Part shown: positions 13,272-23,629 of the stretch, piece after piece | How the letters are laid out: each line of letters starts with the position of its first letter | Numbering within the stretch: position 1 is the first letter of the stretch | Source: Cannabis sativa | Lineage: Eukaryota > Streptophyta > Magnoliopsida > Rosales > Cannabaceae | NCBI RefSeq assembly: GCF_029168945.1 | Contig: NC_083604.1 | Span: 5,882,812-5,946,811, forward strand | Direction of reading: 5' to 3' | Length of the DNA stretch: 64,000 bases | Translations under genes and position numbers: made by a program | Notes under the pieces: generated by a model | Database searches by the model: none | Seen by the model: the letters and a program-made list of their open reading frames with translations, nothing else | Told to the model about the DNA's origin: nothing

Positions 13272-15168
13272 TGTTGGGTTTTATGCCCTAAATAAAACTC
13301 ATTTCAATATAATCAGATTTACTTATTAATATAGATCAGAAATAACATTTAATGTTGCATGGTTCACATGATTTATTTCATGATTATATGTACATAATGT
13401 ATAAATTCATCTGAAACCCTTTTCACATACTTGATCCTGTTTATTGTGCTGTCAACACATTGGAATGTAAACATGACTATGTGAATAAAGTTTCCTAGAT
13501 TTATCAGACATAGGGTTTTACTGATATGATAATCTACAACAGAGTTTACTTGCATTTGGAGAAGTGCTATGTTCTTTCCAGAGCATTGGTTAAAGTAAAG
13601 CTCAGGTTGGATGCATGGAGTATGCATCGGAAGGGACCGATATTGAACTTTGACTTAGATTTATTAAACTTACCGTAATATCTATTCAAGTTAATATCAC
13701 CTAGTTGATCCTAGATCAAATGATCTTAATCCTGTTATGATTAGGCTCAATCTTGAAAGGCTATTCGTGTTCCTTGAATTGTTAGTTAAGCCTGCTTTTA
13801 GGTCAGGGTGATACGTACTTTTTGGGAACATGGTAGTGCAATTGAGTGGGAGCGCTAGCATAAACATGGAATCTATAGCTTCTATCTGGCGAATAGTAAG
13901 CAAAGGATGATCACCTTCGAGCTTGACCAAACGAAAATAAATGGTGGAGATCTCATTTTACATAAGCTGAAATATCATTTATACGGGGTCAAGTGTTTTA
14001 AGGATAAAATACATAGTAGGGTGTTACGGTAATCTAATCCCTTTACTGTGTAGATCATTCATATAGAGGATAATTGATCACATTAGGATTATAACAATGG
14101 ATAACTAATGATGTGTCTATATGGTGGAACATATAGAGCATTCTATATACTGAGAGTGCAATTCTAAGTTCTATGCGTGGATTCAACGAAGAATTAATAA
14201 GTTAGTGAATTTTAGTGCTAAATTCTTGATCTACTTATTGGAAGCTCGGTTATATAGACCCATGGTCCCCCCACTAGTTGAGATAATATTGCTTGTAAGA
14301 CTCATGTAATTGGTTTTGATTAATCAATTATAATTCTCAAATTAGACTATGTCTATTTGTGAATTTTTCACTAAGTAAGGGCGAAATTGTAAAGAAAGAG
14401 TTTATAGGGGCATATTTGTTAATTATGATACTTTCTATGGTTCAATTAATAAATATGATAAATGACAATATTATTTAATAATTATTTATAGTTATTAAAT
14501 AGTTAGAATTGGCATTTAAATGGTTGAATTAGGAAATTGGCATTTTTGAGAAAATCAGATACAAAAGGTGTTAAAATTGCAAAATTGCAAAAAGCAAGGC
14601 CCAATCCATTAAGTGTATGGCCGGCCACCTTAGTGAGTATTTTAAGTTGATTTTTTCATTATTTTAATGCCAAATAATTCAAATATAACCCTAGTGGAAT
14701 GCTATAAATAGATAGTGAAGGCTTCAGGAAAATTACACTTTTTCTTCAGACTTCTTCTGATTCAAAAAAACCTGAGCTTTTTCTCTCCCTATCTTTAGCT
14801 GCCACTTCTTCTTTCTCTTCCCTCTTGATAATTTCGAAATCCTTAGTGTATGAGTAGTGCCCACACACATCAAGTGATACCTCAATCATAGTGAGGAAGA
14901 TCGTGAAGAAAGATCATCAGCAAAGGAGTTTCAGCATTAAAGATTCAGAGAAAGAGATCCAGGTTCAGATATTGATAATGCTCTGCTACAGAAAGGAATC
15001 AAGGGCTAGATATCTGAACGGAAGGAGTCATTATATTCCGCTGCACCCAATGTTAGGTTTCCTAAACTTTATATGTGTTTAATTTATCGTTTTAGAAAGT
15101 TCTTATTTAGGATGTTAATAAACATACTTGTGAGTAGATCTAAGATCCTGGTAAAATAATTTCCAACA
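13272..15168 (+). repeat. 3' LTR of nested Copia element
   Basis: It has the same length as the 5' LTR (1897 bp) and about eight substitutions. A purine tract, AAGTGGGAGT (13261-13270), precedes it. The 63-aa ORF at 14891 lies in the LTR and is open only because of a substitution; it is not a gene. Confidence 0.95.
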
Positions 15169-15173
15169 TTCAT

Positions 15174-15578
15174 AACCTATCTTCGTTTCAATGTTTATTC
15201 AAATGTTTATCCTAAATTGATTTATCCATTTCGAGTGCTCACTTTTTAATTTCCAACTCCATGAGTGAAATCTTTAGCCATGAATAAATATTTTCAATGA
15301 CCTGTGAGGTCAATGGAGTTGAGACTTTCACTTGGTACATTTTTTTGAAAGTATTTATGTGCTATGGTTTGTGGTAAGAAGGTTCAGGTTTGGTGCACAC
15401 ACTCACAACTCTAGATTTATTTAAAGTAATTTTGATAACTTTTACCGGCTTGTTACTAACATTTTGCTTAAAAAATTTGTGTCATTTTAAAAAAAAAAAT
15501 TGACCTAAAAATATTATTTTGACATAATTTCTTTTCGCTTGAATTGCTAGAGACTAGCAATAAGCTAGTTGGGGGTTA
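15174..15578. other. 3' internal end of the non-autonomous element
   Basis: This is the continuation of 4176-5096 beyond the Copia insertion. It has no ORF and ends in the purine tract AGTTGGGGGTTA, which primes plus-strand synthesis just before the 3' LTR. Confidence 0.6.
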
Positions 15579-16092
15579 TGATTAAGGCTCAAATTTGTAT
15601 ATTTTTAGTCATTAATTATGCATATTAAATTAATATAAATTAAATATTTTATAGTTTGAATGATAAATTTATGGAAATATTTAATTTATTCTAATTTTTA
15701 TGTTATTTGTCATATTTGAGTAAATTGGTCTACATCATATGCATAATATACATAGTTTCTATATACATTGATTAATCACTTTGTGGACTTCTACACGGAC
15801 TTACGGTTATGGGCTCATTCAAAACAAAAGGCATAGCCTTCATTCATACATTGATAAGGTCTCAAAGAACATTATCCAAGCCCAAAGAATTGATTCAAAA
15901 TAGGAACGTGGGCCATTATCCATTTCTCCTAATGCATTTCTTTCGGCAGCCGAGAAATGCCCAGAAGCCACCACGTGTCTCACCTTTGTACCACCTGACC
16001 TCTCATCAGCCCTCTCAATCAAATTAATGCAAAAAGAAAGTGGTCCATGTCTCACATTTTCACCAGCTTTTTGTGCCATTTACTCCACTAAG
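15579..16092 (+). repeat. Truncated 3' LTR (first 514 bp)
   Basis: It matches 990-1503 with one visible mismatch and then stops at CCACTAAG. The remaining ~788 bp of the LTR and the host flank expected from 25421 onward are not found downstream. What follows is a different sequence starting GGGCCCGTTTGGTTGG. Confidence 0.9.
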
Positions 16093-17180
16093 GGCCCGTT
16101 TGGTTGGTGGTAATGGGCCAGAAAGGAAAGGAATGGAATACTAATGGGCCTGATTATTTTGTTTGGTTGAAAAATAACAATTTTGGAATAGAATTCCATA
16201 GTAATGCTATTCCTCCAAACTAATGGAATTGCTATTCCATTTTTTATTTGGTGGAATTATAATGGGAAATTTTCATGAGGCACCTAAATTTGGAAATTAT
16301 TTACAAAAATAACTTTGTTTTTGTGAGTAGAATGGATTTTTACATATCATACCTTTTTTTCTATCTTAATATCAAATATACCTTACTCAATCTAATAAGC
16401 TATTTCTTTGCCTTTTATACATATTTAATAACATTTTTTTTTTCATATGTAGTATTTGAAATCTCACACCTACCTCATATATATCTTTAATGGTTTTTTA
16501 TTTTCTTTCTATATATGTATTTTTGAAATGACTATAGTATTTGTTAGTGGCCATTTAATTCACAAAAATATATAAATATACCCACAAGTGACAATTTAAT
16601 TCACAAAAATATATAAGCATATACAAAATTCATTGCCAATAAATTATTAGGCTCTGTTTCAAAAAGAAATAAAAATATTAGGCTAAGTAAAACGTAACAT
16701 ACTTTATTGAAAGAAAAATGTATGACGTAACATACAAGTTAGTTTAGTTGCAATTTGGCTTAAGATACATTTAAGTCATTTTTTTCAAAATTTTTTTATG
16801 TAGCAACACATTTGCTACTTTAGTTTTTACAAGTTAGTTTAAATTCATTATTAATAATGCACATCTTTTGAATGTCAATAAAATACTAATTGGTTACTTT
16901 TTATAAAATAATCTACTTTAAAATAAAAATATCTCACTTGTATAATTTTTAATTTTTAAATTTGTTACCTTTAAAATTATATGTTTATTTGTGTATTATA
17001 TTATGTTATTTAAGATACTTTTAAGTTACTTTATTTTTCTTTTTTATGTAACAACATTTATGTTACCTTAATTTTATTTAAGAAATTAGTGCACATATAA
17101 GTTTTATAAATTAGTTTAAATTCATTACAAATAATGCATATTTTTAAGACTTTTTTAATTAATTTTAGTTTTAGATTAAG
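16093..17180. mobile_element. Fragment with Harbinger/hAT-style terminal sequence, then AT-rich DNA
   Basis: The junction begins GGGCCCGTTTGGTTGG, typical of terminal inverted repeats of plant DNA transposons. About 170 bp of rearranged GGAAT/ATTCC words follow. No matching opposite end (CCAACCAAACGGGCCC) is visible in the window, so this is a one-ended fragment. From 16270 the DNA is AT-rich without genes. A ~55-bp direct duplication (TTTAATTCACAAAAATATAT) lies at about 16553-16615. Confidence 0.45.
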
Positions 17181-17181
17181 T

Positions 17182-17211
17182 TTAGGGAAATTACCTCATA
17201 TACTATTTTTT

Positions 17212-17253
<42 letters not shown>

Positions 17254-17965
17254 ATTTACGGTTTGGGTTTCTAAAGTTGTTTCTCCGGTGGTCTCTATGT
17301 GGATTGCTATACGAATTTTGGTTACGATTTAGGTTGCTCTGTTAGTTGCAATATGGGTTTCTACGTAGAATTCCGTAAAAAAGCAGAAAAAAAAAACTGT
17401 TTTAAAATGTAAAAATGAAAAAACCTCTTAATTTTATTTATCTCATATAAATTTTAGTTACATTTCAATTATATTTATTCTTATTATTTATTATACTTTA
17501 TGTTATATTTTTTTAGTAACATTTATGCTATTTTTAAACATATTTAATAAATCAAAATAAATGAATAAGTTACAATAAAATAAGTGGTTAAATATTATAT
17601 ATATATATTATAGTATTTGTTTTAGTAATTAGTTATTTCAAAATAATATTTTAGTATTTTGCTTTGCAAATTATATTATAGTATCTTAATATTATTAAGA
17701 TACATTTTTAGTAACCTTTAGTTTTATTGTAGAAACTAATTATAAAATGGGGAATTATCTCATATACTATTTTTTAACTTTTTTTCTTCTTTCAAATTTA
17801 TGGTTTAGGTTGTTTCGGTAGTTGCTCCAGTAGTTTCTATGTGGGTTGCTATGTAGATTTTGGTTGTGATTTAAGTTGTTTCATTAGTTGCTATGTGGGT
17901 TGCTATGTTAATTTCCGTAGAAATACAAAAAAAAAATTATTTTGAAGTGTAAAAATAATATATGG
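17182..17965. repeat. Two diverged copies of an interspersed repeat
   Basis: Two units, about 17182-17420 and 17745-17960, both start ACCTCATATACTATTTTTTAAC or close to it, and share the words ACGGTTTGGGTTTCTAAAG and TTCCGTAAAAA. A third copy lies at about 57545-57680. The first unit holds a run of about 30 T. I cannot assign the family. Confidence 0.65.
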
Positions 17966-17983
17966 TGATTATACAATATACTC

Positions 17984-18360
17984 CCTTAAAATGGATGTAC
18001 TGATGCACTCTCTACTCATTTCGGCATCAAAAAAAAAATTTAATCTAATTTTTTTTCATATTCATGTACGTTATAGTTATTTAAGATATCCTACAAAATT
18101 TTAAGAAATTCAAAAAAATTTACAATATAAAAAGTAATATTCAAACAGTTTATTTTACATGCGTATAAAATAAAATAGTCACACGTGCAACACACTGTTT
18201 GAACCCTGTTTTTCGGCGTGTTAAACTTTTTCGAATTTTTTAAAATTTTACAGGATGTCTTAAATAACTATAATATACATTACCATAAGAAAAAAATTGA
18301 CTAAAAATTATTTACGATACTAAAACACATAGAGATGTATCAGTACATTATAAAATTTTC
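17984..18360. mobile_element. Foldback (long inverted repeat) MITE-like element
   Basis: The left arm carries ATGTACTGATGCA (about 17995) and TTATAGTTATTTAAGATATCC (about 18071). The right arm carries their complements: GGATGTCTTAAATAACTATAA near 18253 and TATCAGTACAT near 18338. The arms are about 140 bp and the loop about 90 bp, with no ORF. It lies about 340 bp upstream of the RPL7 transcription start. No target duplication was defined. Confidence 0.6.
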
Positions 18361-18599
18361 TAATAATATAGATCTATGTATATAAGTGAATAAAAAAGAA
18401 AGAAATTTAGCAAAAAAAAAAAAGAAAGACGCTCAAACAAAAAAAAAAAAAAGCAAAACAGAAAAAAGTTTTTAGATTTTAGGTAAAACTTTATATTTAC
18501 AAAAAAGAAAAATAAAATGAAATTAATGAAACTATTTGTTGGATGCGGTGCACGCACGCTCGCCTGGGTGAATTGACGGCATTCATAATGGGGAGGACG

Positions 18600-18720
18600 G
18601 TATTTGTGTTGCTATGCCACGTTAACGTTATAATTGTAATTAATTTACCTATATTGTATATTAATGAAAAAATCCCAATTATAATGACCAAGCCCAACAA
18701 ACCCTAACTCTAAAAAGCTG
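18600..18720 (+). promoter_or_regulatory. RPL7 core promoter with telo-box and site II-like motif
   Basis: A telo-box, AAACCCTAA (18699-18707), lies directly after AAGCCCA (18690-18696; TGGGCTT on the other strand, site II-like). This pair is typical of plant ribosomal protein gene promoters. Transcription probably starts within this stretch or just after it. Confidence 0.6.
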
Positions 18721-18799
18721 AAGATTAACCATTGTGACCATCTTCTTCCTCTTCTTCGATCGATCGGACTCTGCAAGTGCCGGGGTAGCGTTGCCAGAG
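18708..18799 (+). other. RPL7: RPL7 5'-UTR exon 1 (approximate start)
   Basis: A GC-richer leader ends TTGCCAGAG followed by the donor GTAACT at 18800. The pairing with the acceptor at 22002 (TTGTTGTATAG) is inferred; the 5' end is a guess. A spliced transcript read would settle it. Confidence 0.5.
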
Positions 18800-20190
18800 G
18801 TAACTCCCTCTCTCTCTCTCTCTCCATTCTCTGGTTTGGTGGTGCCGCCATTGTATTATGGTTTTTTGGTTATTTTTGGTTAGTAAGCTTTGCCATAGAA
18901 ACTTATGACACAGGTTCCTCTAGTTTTCTTCCTTCTTGCGCACCAATCTATATTTGAGTTTCCTCAATCTATATATGAGTTTTGTTTCTACGCTTTCAAT
19001 ACTTTCTGTTTTGGCTCAGTTCTTTTTTTTTGTTCCTTTTCAATTGTGAATCAATTTGTTTGAATTTGTAGATGTTAGGTTACATATGCTTTAGTTTTAA
19101 ACTCATCATGGGTTATTCAGAATTATAACTTTGGGGTTATCTATCGACAAAACAGAAGCTCTTCCATACTTGTTGATGAGGAGAGTTAAGAGAAACTATA
19201 AACAACCATATGTGCATTGGCAACTTTGTCGAATTTGCCTTTTTGTCTCCTAAGTGTGCACAATTGAAGTTTTCTTCATTGTTCACTTTGAGTTTCAGTA
19301 TTAATTTTGGAGTACTGCAAAATCATAGATTGGTGATCATGGTAGTTGTTAAAAAGGCATGGCTAAGGCTGAAAATTTAGCCCCGGGAGGTGCTAGTAAA
19401 AGGAGGGGTAGAACAGGAGTGTTCTTCCTATTATTATTTCACAAATTTTAAGCTGCCAAATATGATTGTCTAAAGTTTCATTTTGGAATTGATAATGTTT
19501 TGATTAATGGCAGAAAAAATAGAGAGAAGAATAATAGGTGAGTTCAGAGAGGATTTGATGTACAAAACTTTATATTTGCAATTCATATATTTAAGATTTA
19601 TATCCCACTTACACACATGTATTTGAATTTGAATTCAGTTGTTGAATTCAGTTATACTGTTTCATTTGGTCCCTACCAATACAACTTCAATAGCTGCACT
19701 TTTTGAAATACTGATCAAAGTTAAAATTCCATTGTAGTGTCGCCTGATATCTATAGTATAGGATTTTGTAAAAAATATTCTTCATTACTGTTTCTTTAAA
19801 AATTTAATGATAATAGAAGCCTATGAGGGCTTTGGCAAAGGGAAGATGACAGTAGTAATGTGGAATTGTAGAACATGTAATTATTGGCTACTTAGAATAG
19901 AGAGGAGTCACCTTTGTTTTGAAAAGAAGGATTTGTAATTATCATAATGAGAAACACCCAAACTTCAAGCTTCTTTGCTCTTTGCCTTTCCAGCTTTTGA
20001 TTGTTTTTAGTTAAATGAATGTATTGTTAAACTACTTTTTTTTTTTTTCTCTCTCACTGATTTCTTGTTATTTATGCTTGAAAATACTTAATCCTCTTAT
20101 TAAATCCAATTTCATTTGATCTTTTTCTTATTTTTTGCTTGTGTGGAATTTTGTTTCCTTCATAAGAAAAAAATGTCTCACGCTTCTACT

Positions 20191-20400
20191 TTAAAACATC
20201 AGAAAAAAGTCATGATCTAGGCAAATTTTTGGTGAAGTTAACAGTACTCTGAGGTCATATGGTTTATGTACATCTTTCAACTGGAAAACAATTAGCACAG
20301 AATTCAAAGATGTCATATTCTGACTTAATGTAGAGATTGGCATTTTTTTCATCCAATTTAGTTTTTTTTTAGGTTTTCTCATAATCTGATTACACATCAA
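20191..20400 (-). other. Unidentified stretch with spurious 69-aa ORF
   Basis: This patch is less AT-rich than its surroundings and may be another captured fragment. Neither strand gives a product I recognise, so I do not call a gene. Confidence 0.25.
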
Positions 20401-20635
20401 TTAAATCTCATATTATATACATGATGATATAATTTCTTAATGGATTTCTATGTGAGACTATTCTAAAGAATTCTTAATTTTATGATTTTTTTTTTGTTAA
20501 ACATATATAACATACAACCATATATAACATAGTGTTACTGCCTTGAAAAAGATGAAGATTAGGAAAAGAAAACACATTTAAAATTCATCCAAAAACCAGC
20601 TTTTCAATTTCATAAAGATAAAATTAAGTACTAAC

Positions 20636-20889
20636 CACATAGCCATCAGGAGTCCAAGACATAACATCCCACTTAATTGTAATGTTGCCATTTGGATCCA
20701 AGGGATCGTATGCAGCTAAACAATATATAAGCCCATGTTTAAGCAAAAACATTCAGAGGCAAAAATCAAATAATTACTTTAAAATTAGCATTTCACTACT
20801 GTTATATCACTAGCTAGTTTTCTTTACTAACCTGCATGATGAGAAAACATGAAAACCAACAACAAAGCTTCTAACAGTGAGCTTGTATA
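20636..20889 (-). pseudogene. COBRA-family gene 5' fragment (two exons)
   Basis: On the minus strand, 20715-20636 encodes AYDPLDPNGNITIKWDVM, continuing into SWTPDGYV. This is the conserved start of the mature COBRA/COBL proteins, GPI-anchored regulators of cellulose deposition. An acceptor TTGTTTAG and a donor GTTAGTAC flank it exactly. The preceding exon, 20889-20832, is hydrophobic (LLEALLLVFMFSHHA), like the end of a signal peptide, and ends at a donor GTTAGTAAAG; the codon is split G|CT across the intron in the correct phase. Upstream the frame meets TAA with no initiator at the usual place, and the following COBRA exons are absent. It is therefore a captured or relic fragment, antisense inside the RPL7 intron. 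Confidence 0.8.
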
Positions 20890-21024
20890 TTAAAAGGGCA
20901 TTTCTAGTTTGTTGTATGTATGTATATTTTTTTATTTTTTTTATGTGAGATGATGAGGAATTATTCAGTGGATTGTATGAATAATGGTAAGTTTCTTTTG
21001 CTCAATTATTGTCATTGTAGGATA

Positions 21025-21561
21025 ATGGCTCGCTTAACTGTAAGTGAAAGACAAATTTTGAGAAAGAAGAAGATCATAACTCTTTATATGTATTGGATGA
21101 ATGTGTTGCATGTAGTGCAATGGTTTTTAAAATTATGGGAAAAAATTATTGAACATAGTATTGAATCAAGCTCTTTGGGAAGACAATTATACATACTTGA
21201 TATTTTTGTCAATAGGCAAATTGTGCACCAAATAGCTTATGAGAGTGATGTCATTTGTTTTGATCAACTTAGGATGAATAGGAAAGCATTTAGCACTTTA
21301 TGCATAATGCTTGAAACTAGTGGTGGGTTAAAAGCATCTAAATATTTACAAGTAGATGAACAAGTGGCTATGTTTTTACATGTAATTGCTCATCATGTGA
21401 AAAATAGAGTCGTTAGATTTCGATTAATGAGATCGGGTGAGACAATTAGCAAATATTTTCATAATGTGTTACATTCAATCATTTGGCTACATGGAGAGTT
21501 ATTGAAAAGACCTGAACCTGTTCTTGAAAATTCAACAGATGAGAGGTGGAAATGGTTCAAG
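21025..21561 (+). pseudogene. PIF/Harbinger (HARBI1-like) transposase, N-terminal exon only
   Basis: An open exon of 179 codons begins with MARLTVSERQ right after an acceptor-like TTGTAG and ends WKWFK at a good donor, GTATAAT. The middle reads MNRKAFSTLCIMLETSGG, then FLHVIAHHVKNR and ISKYFHNVLHSI. This is the helical N-terminal region of plant HARBI1-like transposases (DUF8040 type), which normally runs on through an intron into the DDE nuclease domain. That second part is missing: after the donor comes AT-rich sequence and then RPL7. It cannot cut DNA. Because the exon has no stop, it might still be expressed as a short helical protein, but nothing shows this. It lies in sense orientation in the RPL7 5'-UTR intron. 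Confidence 0.75.
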
Positions 21562-21660
21562 GTATAATATATTTCTTGAATTTCTTGAATTAAAATGGTT
21601 TAGGTGGAAATGGTTTGTTTGTTTGAAATACTAATGAAAAAAACTTTGTTTGTTTGTTTG

Positions 21661-21870
21661 TTTATTTTTGTTTGAGTTGTGTATTTATTTATTTATTTAT
21701 TATTTGTAATCTTCTCTTTTTTAAAATTATAATTGTTTTGCTAACTTGGTAGAGACATTAGTTTCTAACTCAAACTTGGGTGCTTCAGAGGATTCAAATG
21801 AGTTAGTATTTGGATGAAATTCAAATTTATGATAATTTTCTTCATGAATATTGAACATAGTCATTTATTC
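21661..21870. repeat. Segment shared with 26893-27075
   Basis: About 185 bp, from TTTTTGTTTGAGTTGTG to CATAGTCATTTATT, is nearly identical to part of the hAT-like element at 25836-27566, apart from a 24-base insertion here. A piece of that element, or both from a common source, lies next to the Harbinger exon. Confidence 0.75.
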
Positions 21871-22010
21871 GCGATTTAGTTCTACCGACGCTATTCTCTC
21901 ATTGTTTGCGACTATGGCTACTGCCTTTCACGAATATATTATATGCCTTGATGTTATGTTGGTAATGTTGTCGATTTCATTATGTTAATATTTGTTGTAT
22001 AGGGAGAAAA

Positions 22011-23629
22011 ATGGCGGAAGAGGAGGCAAAGGCTTTATCCTACATACCAGAAACAATATTGAAGAAGAGGAAAACCAATGAAGAAGTAGCCCTTAGGAGG
22101 AAAGCCCAATTGGAGCTCAGGAAACACGCTAGTAAGAAAGATAAGAAGGAGTATATCAAAAAGCCCGAGGAATTTGTCAAAGAGTTTCGCTACAGGGTAG
22201 GCAACATTAATATATATATATATATTTGTACTTGTATAAAGATGTTCTAATTGCAAGCGTAGTTGTTTAGATTGATATGTATTCCGAAAAACATATTGTT
22301 TGTTCGAGATTTAGATGGAAAATGCTTAACAGTTATGAATTTGGTTTTTTCTATGTATTTCGAAACACTTGTGTTTTATTTGGGATGAGAATCATTGTTA
22401 AACTTGCTCTGGTGTCTTTAAATTATCAAACTTTATTAAGGTATAATACACATTCAGGTTTTGTTAGTTGCTGTCTGATTCAGTTAGCTCTTTATATCCA
22501 AAAACAACTACACTTATGTACTTTAAGCATCATTTTTCTTTTTAATCAGTTTTGAACCATCTATTTCTACTGCACGAGTGATAACCAGAGGGATGCAAAT
22601 TATATTTTAGGTGTGTCTTTTGCTGTGTACCAAGCTGTAGGTGGGTTTTTTCCCCAAAAATGGATCATGGAAATAGAATGACCTATAACAGCTACAATAC
22701 ATTAGAATTGTTGATGACCTAGATCATGAAATGACTTTTCTTGCTTGATTGGCTTATTGAGTAATATTCTTACATGCTATTTCTATTTAGGAGGTGGACC
22801 TTGTTAGGATGAGACACAGGTTAAAGAAAAAGAGGCCAGAGTTGGCGACTCCAAAGTCGAAGCTCCTTTTCATCATCCGCATACAAGGGTAGGTTTTCAA
22901 CATATTTGTATGAATTTCTTGTCTGGCTTTCTATTGACAATTGTCTTCTGTTTATATCATTTGTCTTTGTCTAGAACAAATGACATGCATCCAGCAGTTA
23001 GGAAGACCCTTTACAACCTGAGGTTGAGGAAAGTGTTCAGTGCTGTCTTTGTGAAAGTGAATGCTTCAGTAATTGAAAAATTACAAAGGGTGGAACCCTA
23101 TGTTACTTATGGGTATGTGACTAGACTTCTTCATTGCTATTTGGTTGTATTATTTTTGATGTTAAACTATGCTGCAATCTCTGTTTACTGTTTCAATGAT
23201 ACTTTTTACACCTTTGAAGGTATCCTAACCTCAAGAATGTGAAGGAACTGATTCACAAGAAAGGCTTTGGAAACGTAGCCAAGCAGAGGGTACCTCTTAC
23301 GGATAACAATGTTATTGAGCAGGTATTCAATTGCTTAATATTTATAAATATATGTTGGATCATCTACATTAAAACACAATTTCTAACTTTCACCATATCT
23401 TCTTATTTGGCAGGCACTTGGGCAACATGGAATTCTTTGCATAGAAGATCTTGTGCATGAAATTGCTAATGTTGGTCCTCATTTTAAGGAGGTTGCTCAT
23501 TTTCTATACCCCTTTATGCTCAACAAGCCACAAGGGGGTTTAAAAGGGATAAAGAAAGTCTACAAGGACGGAGGAGAATCTGGCAATCGTGAGGATCACA
23601 TCAATGAGCTAATAGACAAGATGAATTAG
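22011..23629 (+). CDS. RPL7: 60S ribosomal protein L7 (RPL7-1 type, uL30 family)
   Basis: Coding exons are 22011-22196, 22791-22888, 22975-23112, 23220-23322 and 23414-23629 (741 nt, 246 aa); all introns are GT-AG and the phases fit. The protein starts [20 protein letters not shown], has the basic Lys/Arg-rich N-terminal helix of eukaryotic L7, then the uL30 core with [28 protein letters not shown] and [14 protein letters not shown]. It ends [15 protein letters not shown]. These features fit Arabidopsis RPL7-1 (At1g80750 type, ~247 aa) better than the RPL7B-D group; this comparison is from memory. L7 is a large-subunit protein that binds 5S/23S-like rRNA expansion regions in the nucleolus and cytosolic ribosome. 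The ATG at 22011 is eight bases past the acceptor of the 5'-UTR intron. The promoter telo-box supports ribosomal-protein-like control. The gene looks intact. Confidence 0.95.

Larger units (their letters stand above)
5097..15168 (+). mobile_element. Nested 10-kb Copia-type LTR retrotransposon with decayed coding region
   Basis: Two 1897-bp direct repeats begin TGTTGGGTTTTATGCC and end TTCCAACA. They are flanked by a 5-bp target duplication, TTCAT, at 5092-5096 and 15169-15173. A Copia-type primer site, TGGTATCAGAGCCATGG, follows the 5' LTR. I counted about eight differences between the LTRs (about 0.4%), so the insertion is recent. The 6.3-kb interior has no intact gag or pol. Short traces of integrase, RT and RNase H occur in several frames between stops. 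The copy was therefore probably mobilised in trans or descends from a non-autonomous family. Confidence 0.93.
990..16092 (+). mobile_element. Non-autonomous LTR retrotransposon (Ty3/gypsy-like), 3' LTR truncated, with nested Copia element
   Basis: Two direct repeats starting TGATTAAGGCTC (990 and 15579) bound the element. The 5' LTR ends in ATCA at 2291 and is followed by a primer-binding-like site containing TGGCGCCGTTGCTGG, as in Athila/Tat-type gypsy elements. A purine tract, AGTTGGGGGTTA, precedes the 3' LTR. The unoccupied copy at 25410-25420 (ATATATAGTCAAG) shows where it inserted. Without the nested element at 5097-15168 it is about 5.0 kb and codes for a single 354-aa ORF, with no reverse transcriptase, integrase or RNase H, so it must move in trans. 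I saw one mismatch in the 514 aligned LTR bases, which suggests a recent insertion. Confidence 0.85.
18800..22002 (+). other. RPL7 5'-UTR intron loaded with foreign fragments
   Basis: This is a 3.2-kb intron running from GTAACT to TTGTATAG. After a CT microsatellite come native-looking T-rich intron sequence and a short open stretch, MAKAENLAPGGASKRRGR (from about 19361), that I cannot identify. Then come a COBRA fragment (minus, 20636-20889), a Harbinger transposase exon (21025-21561) and a segment shared with 26893-27075. The last ~130 bp look native. Confidence 0.5.
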
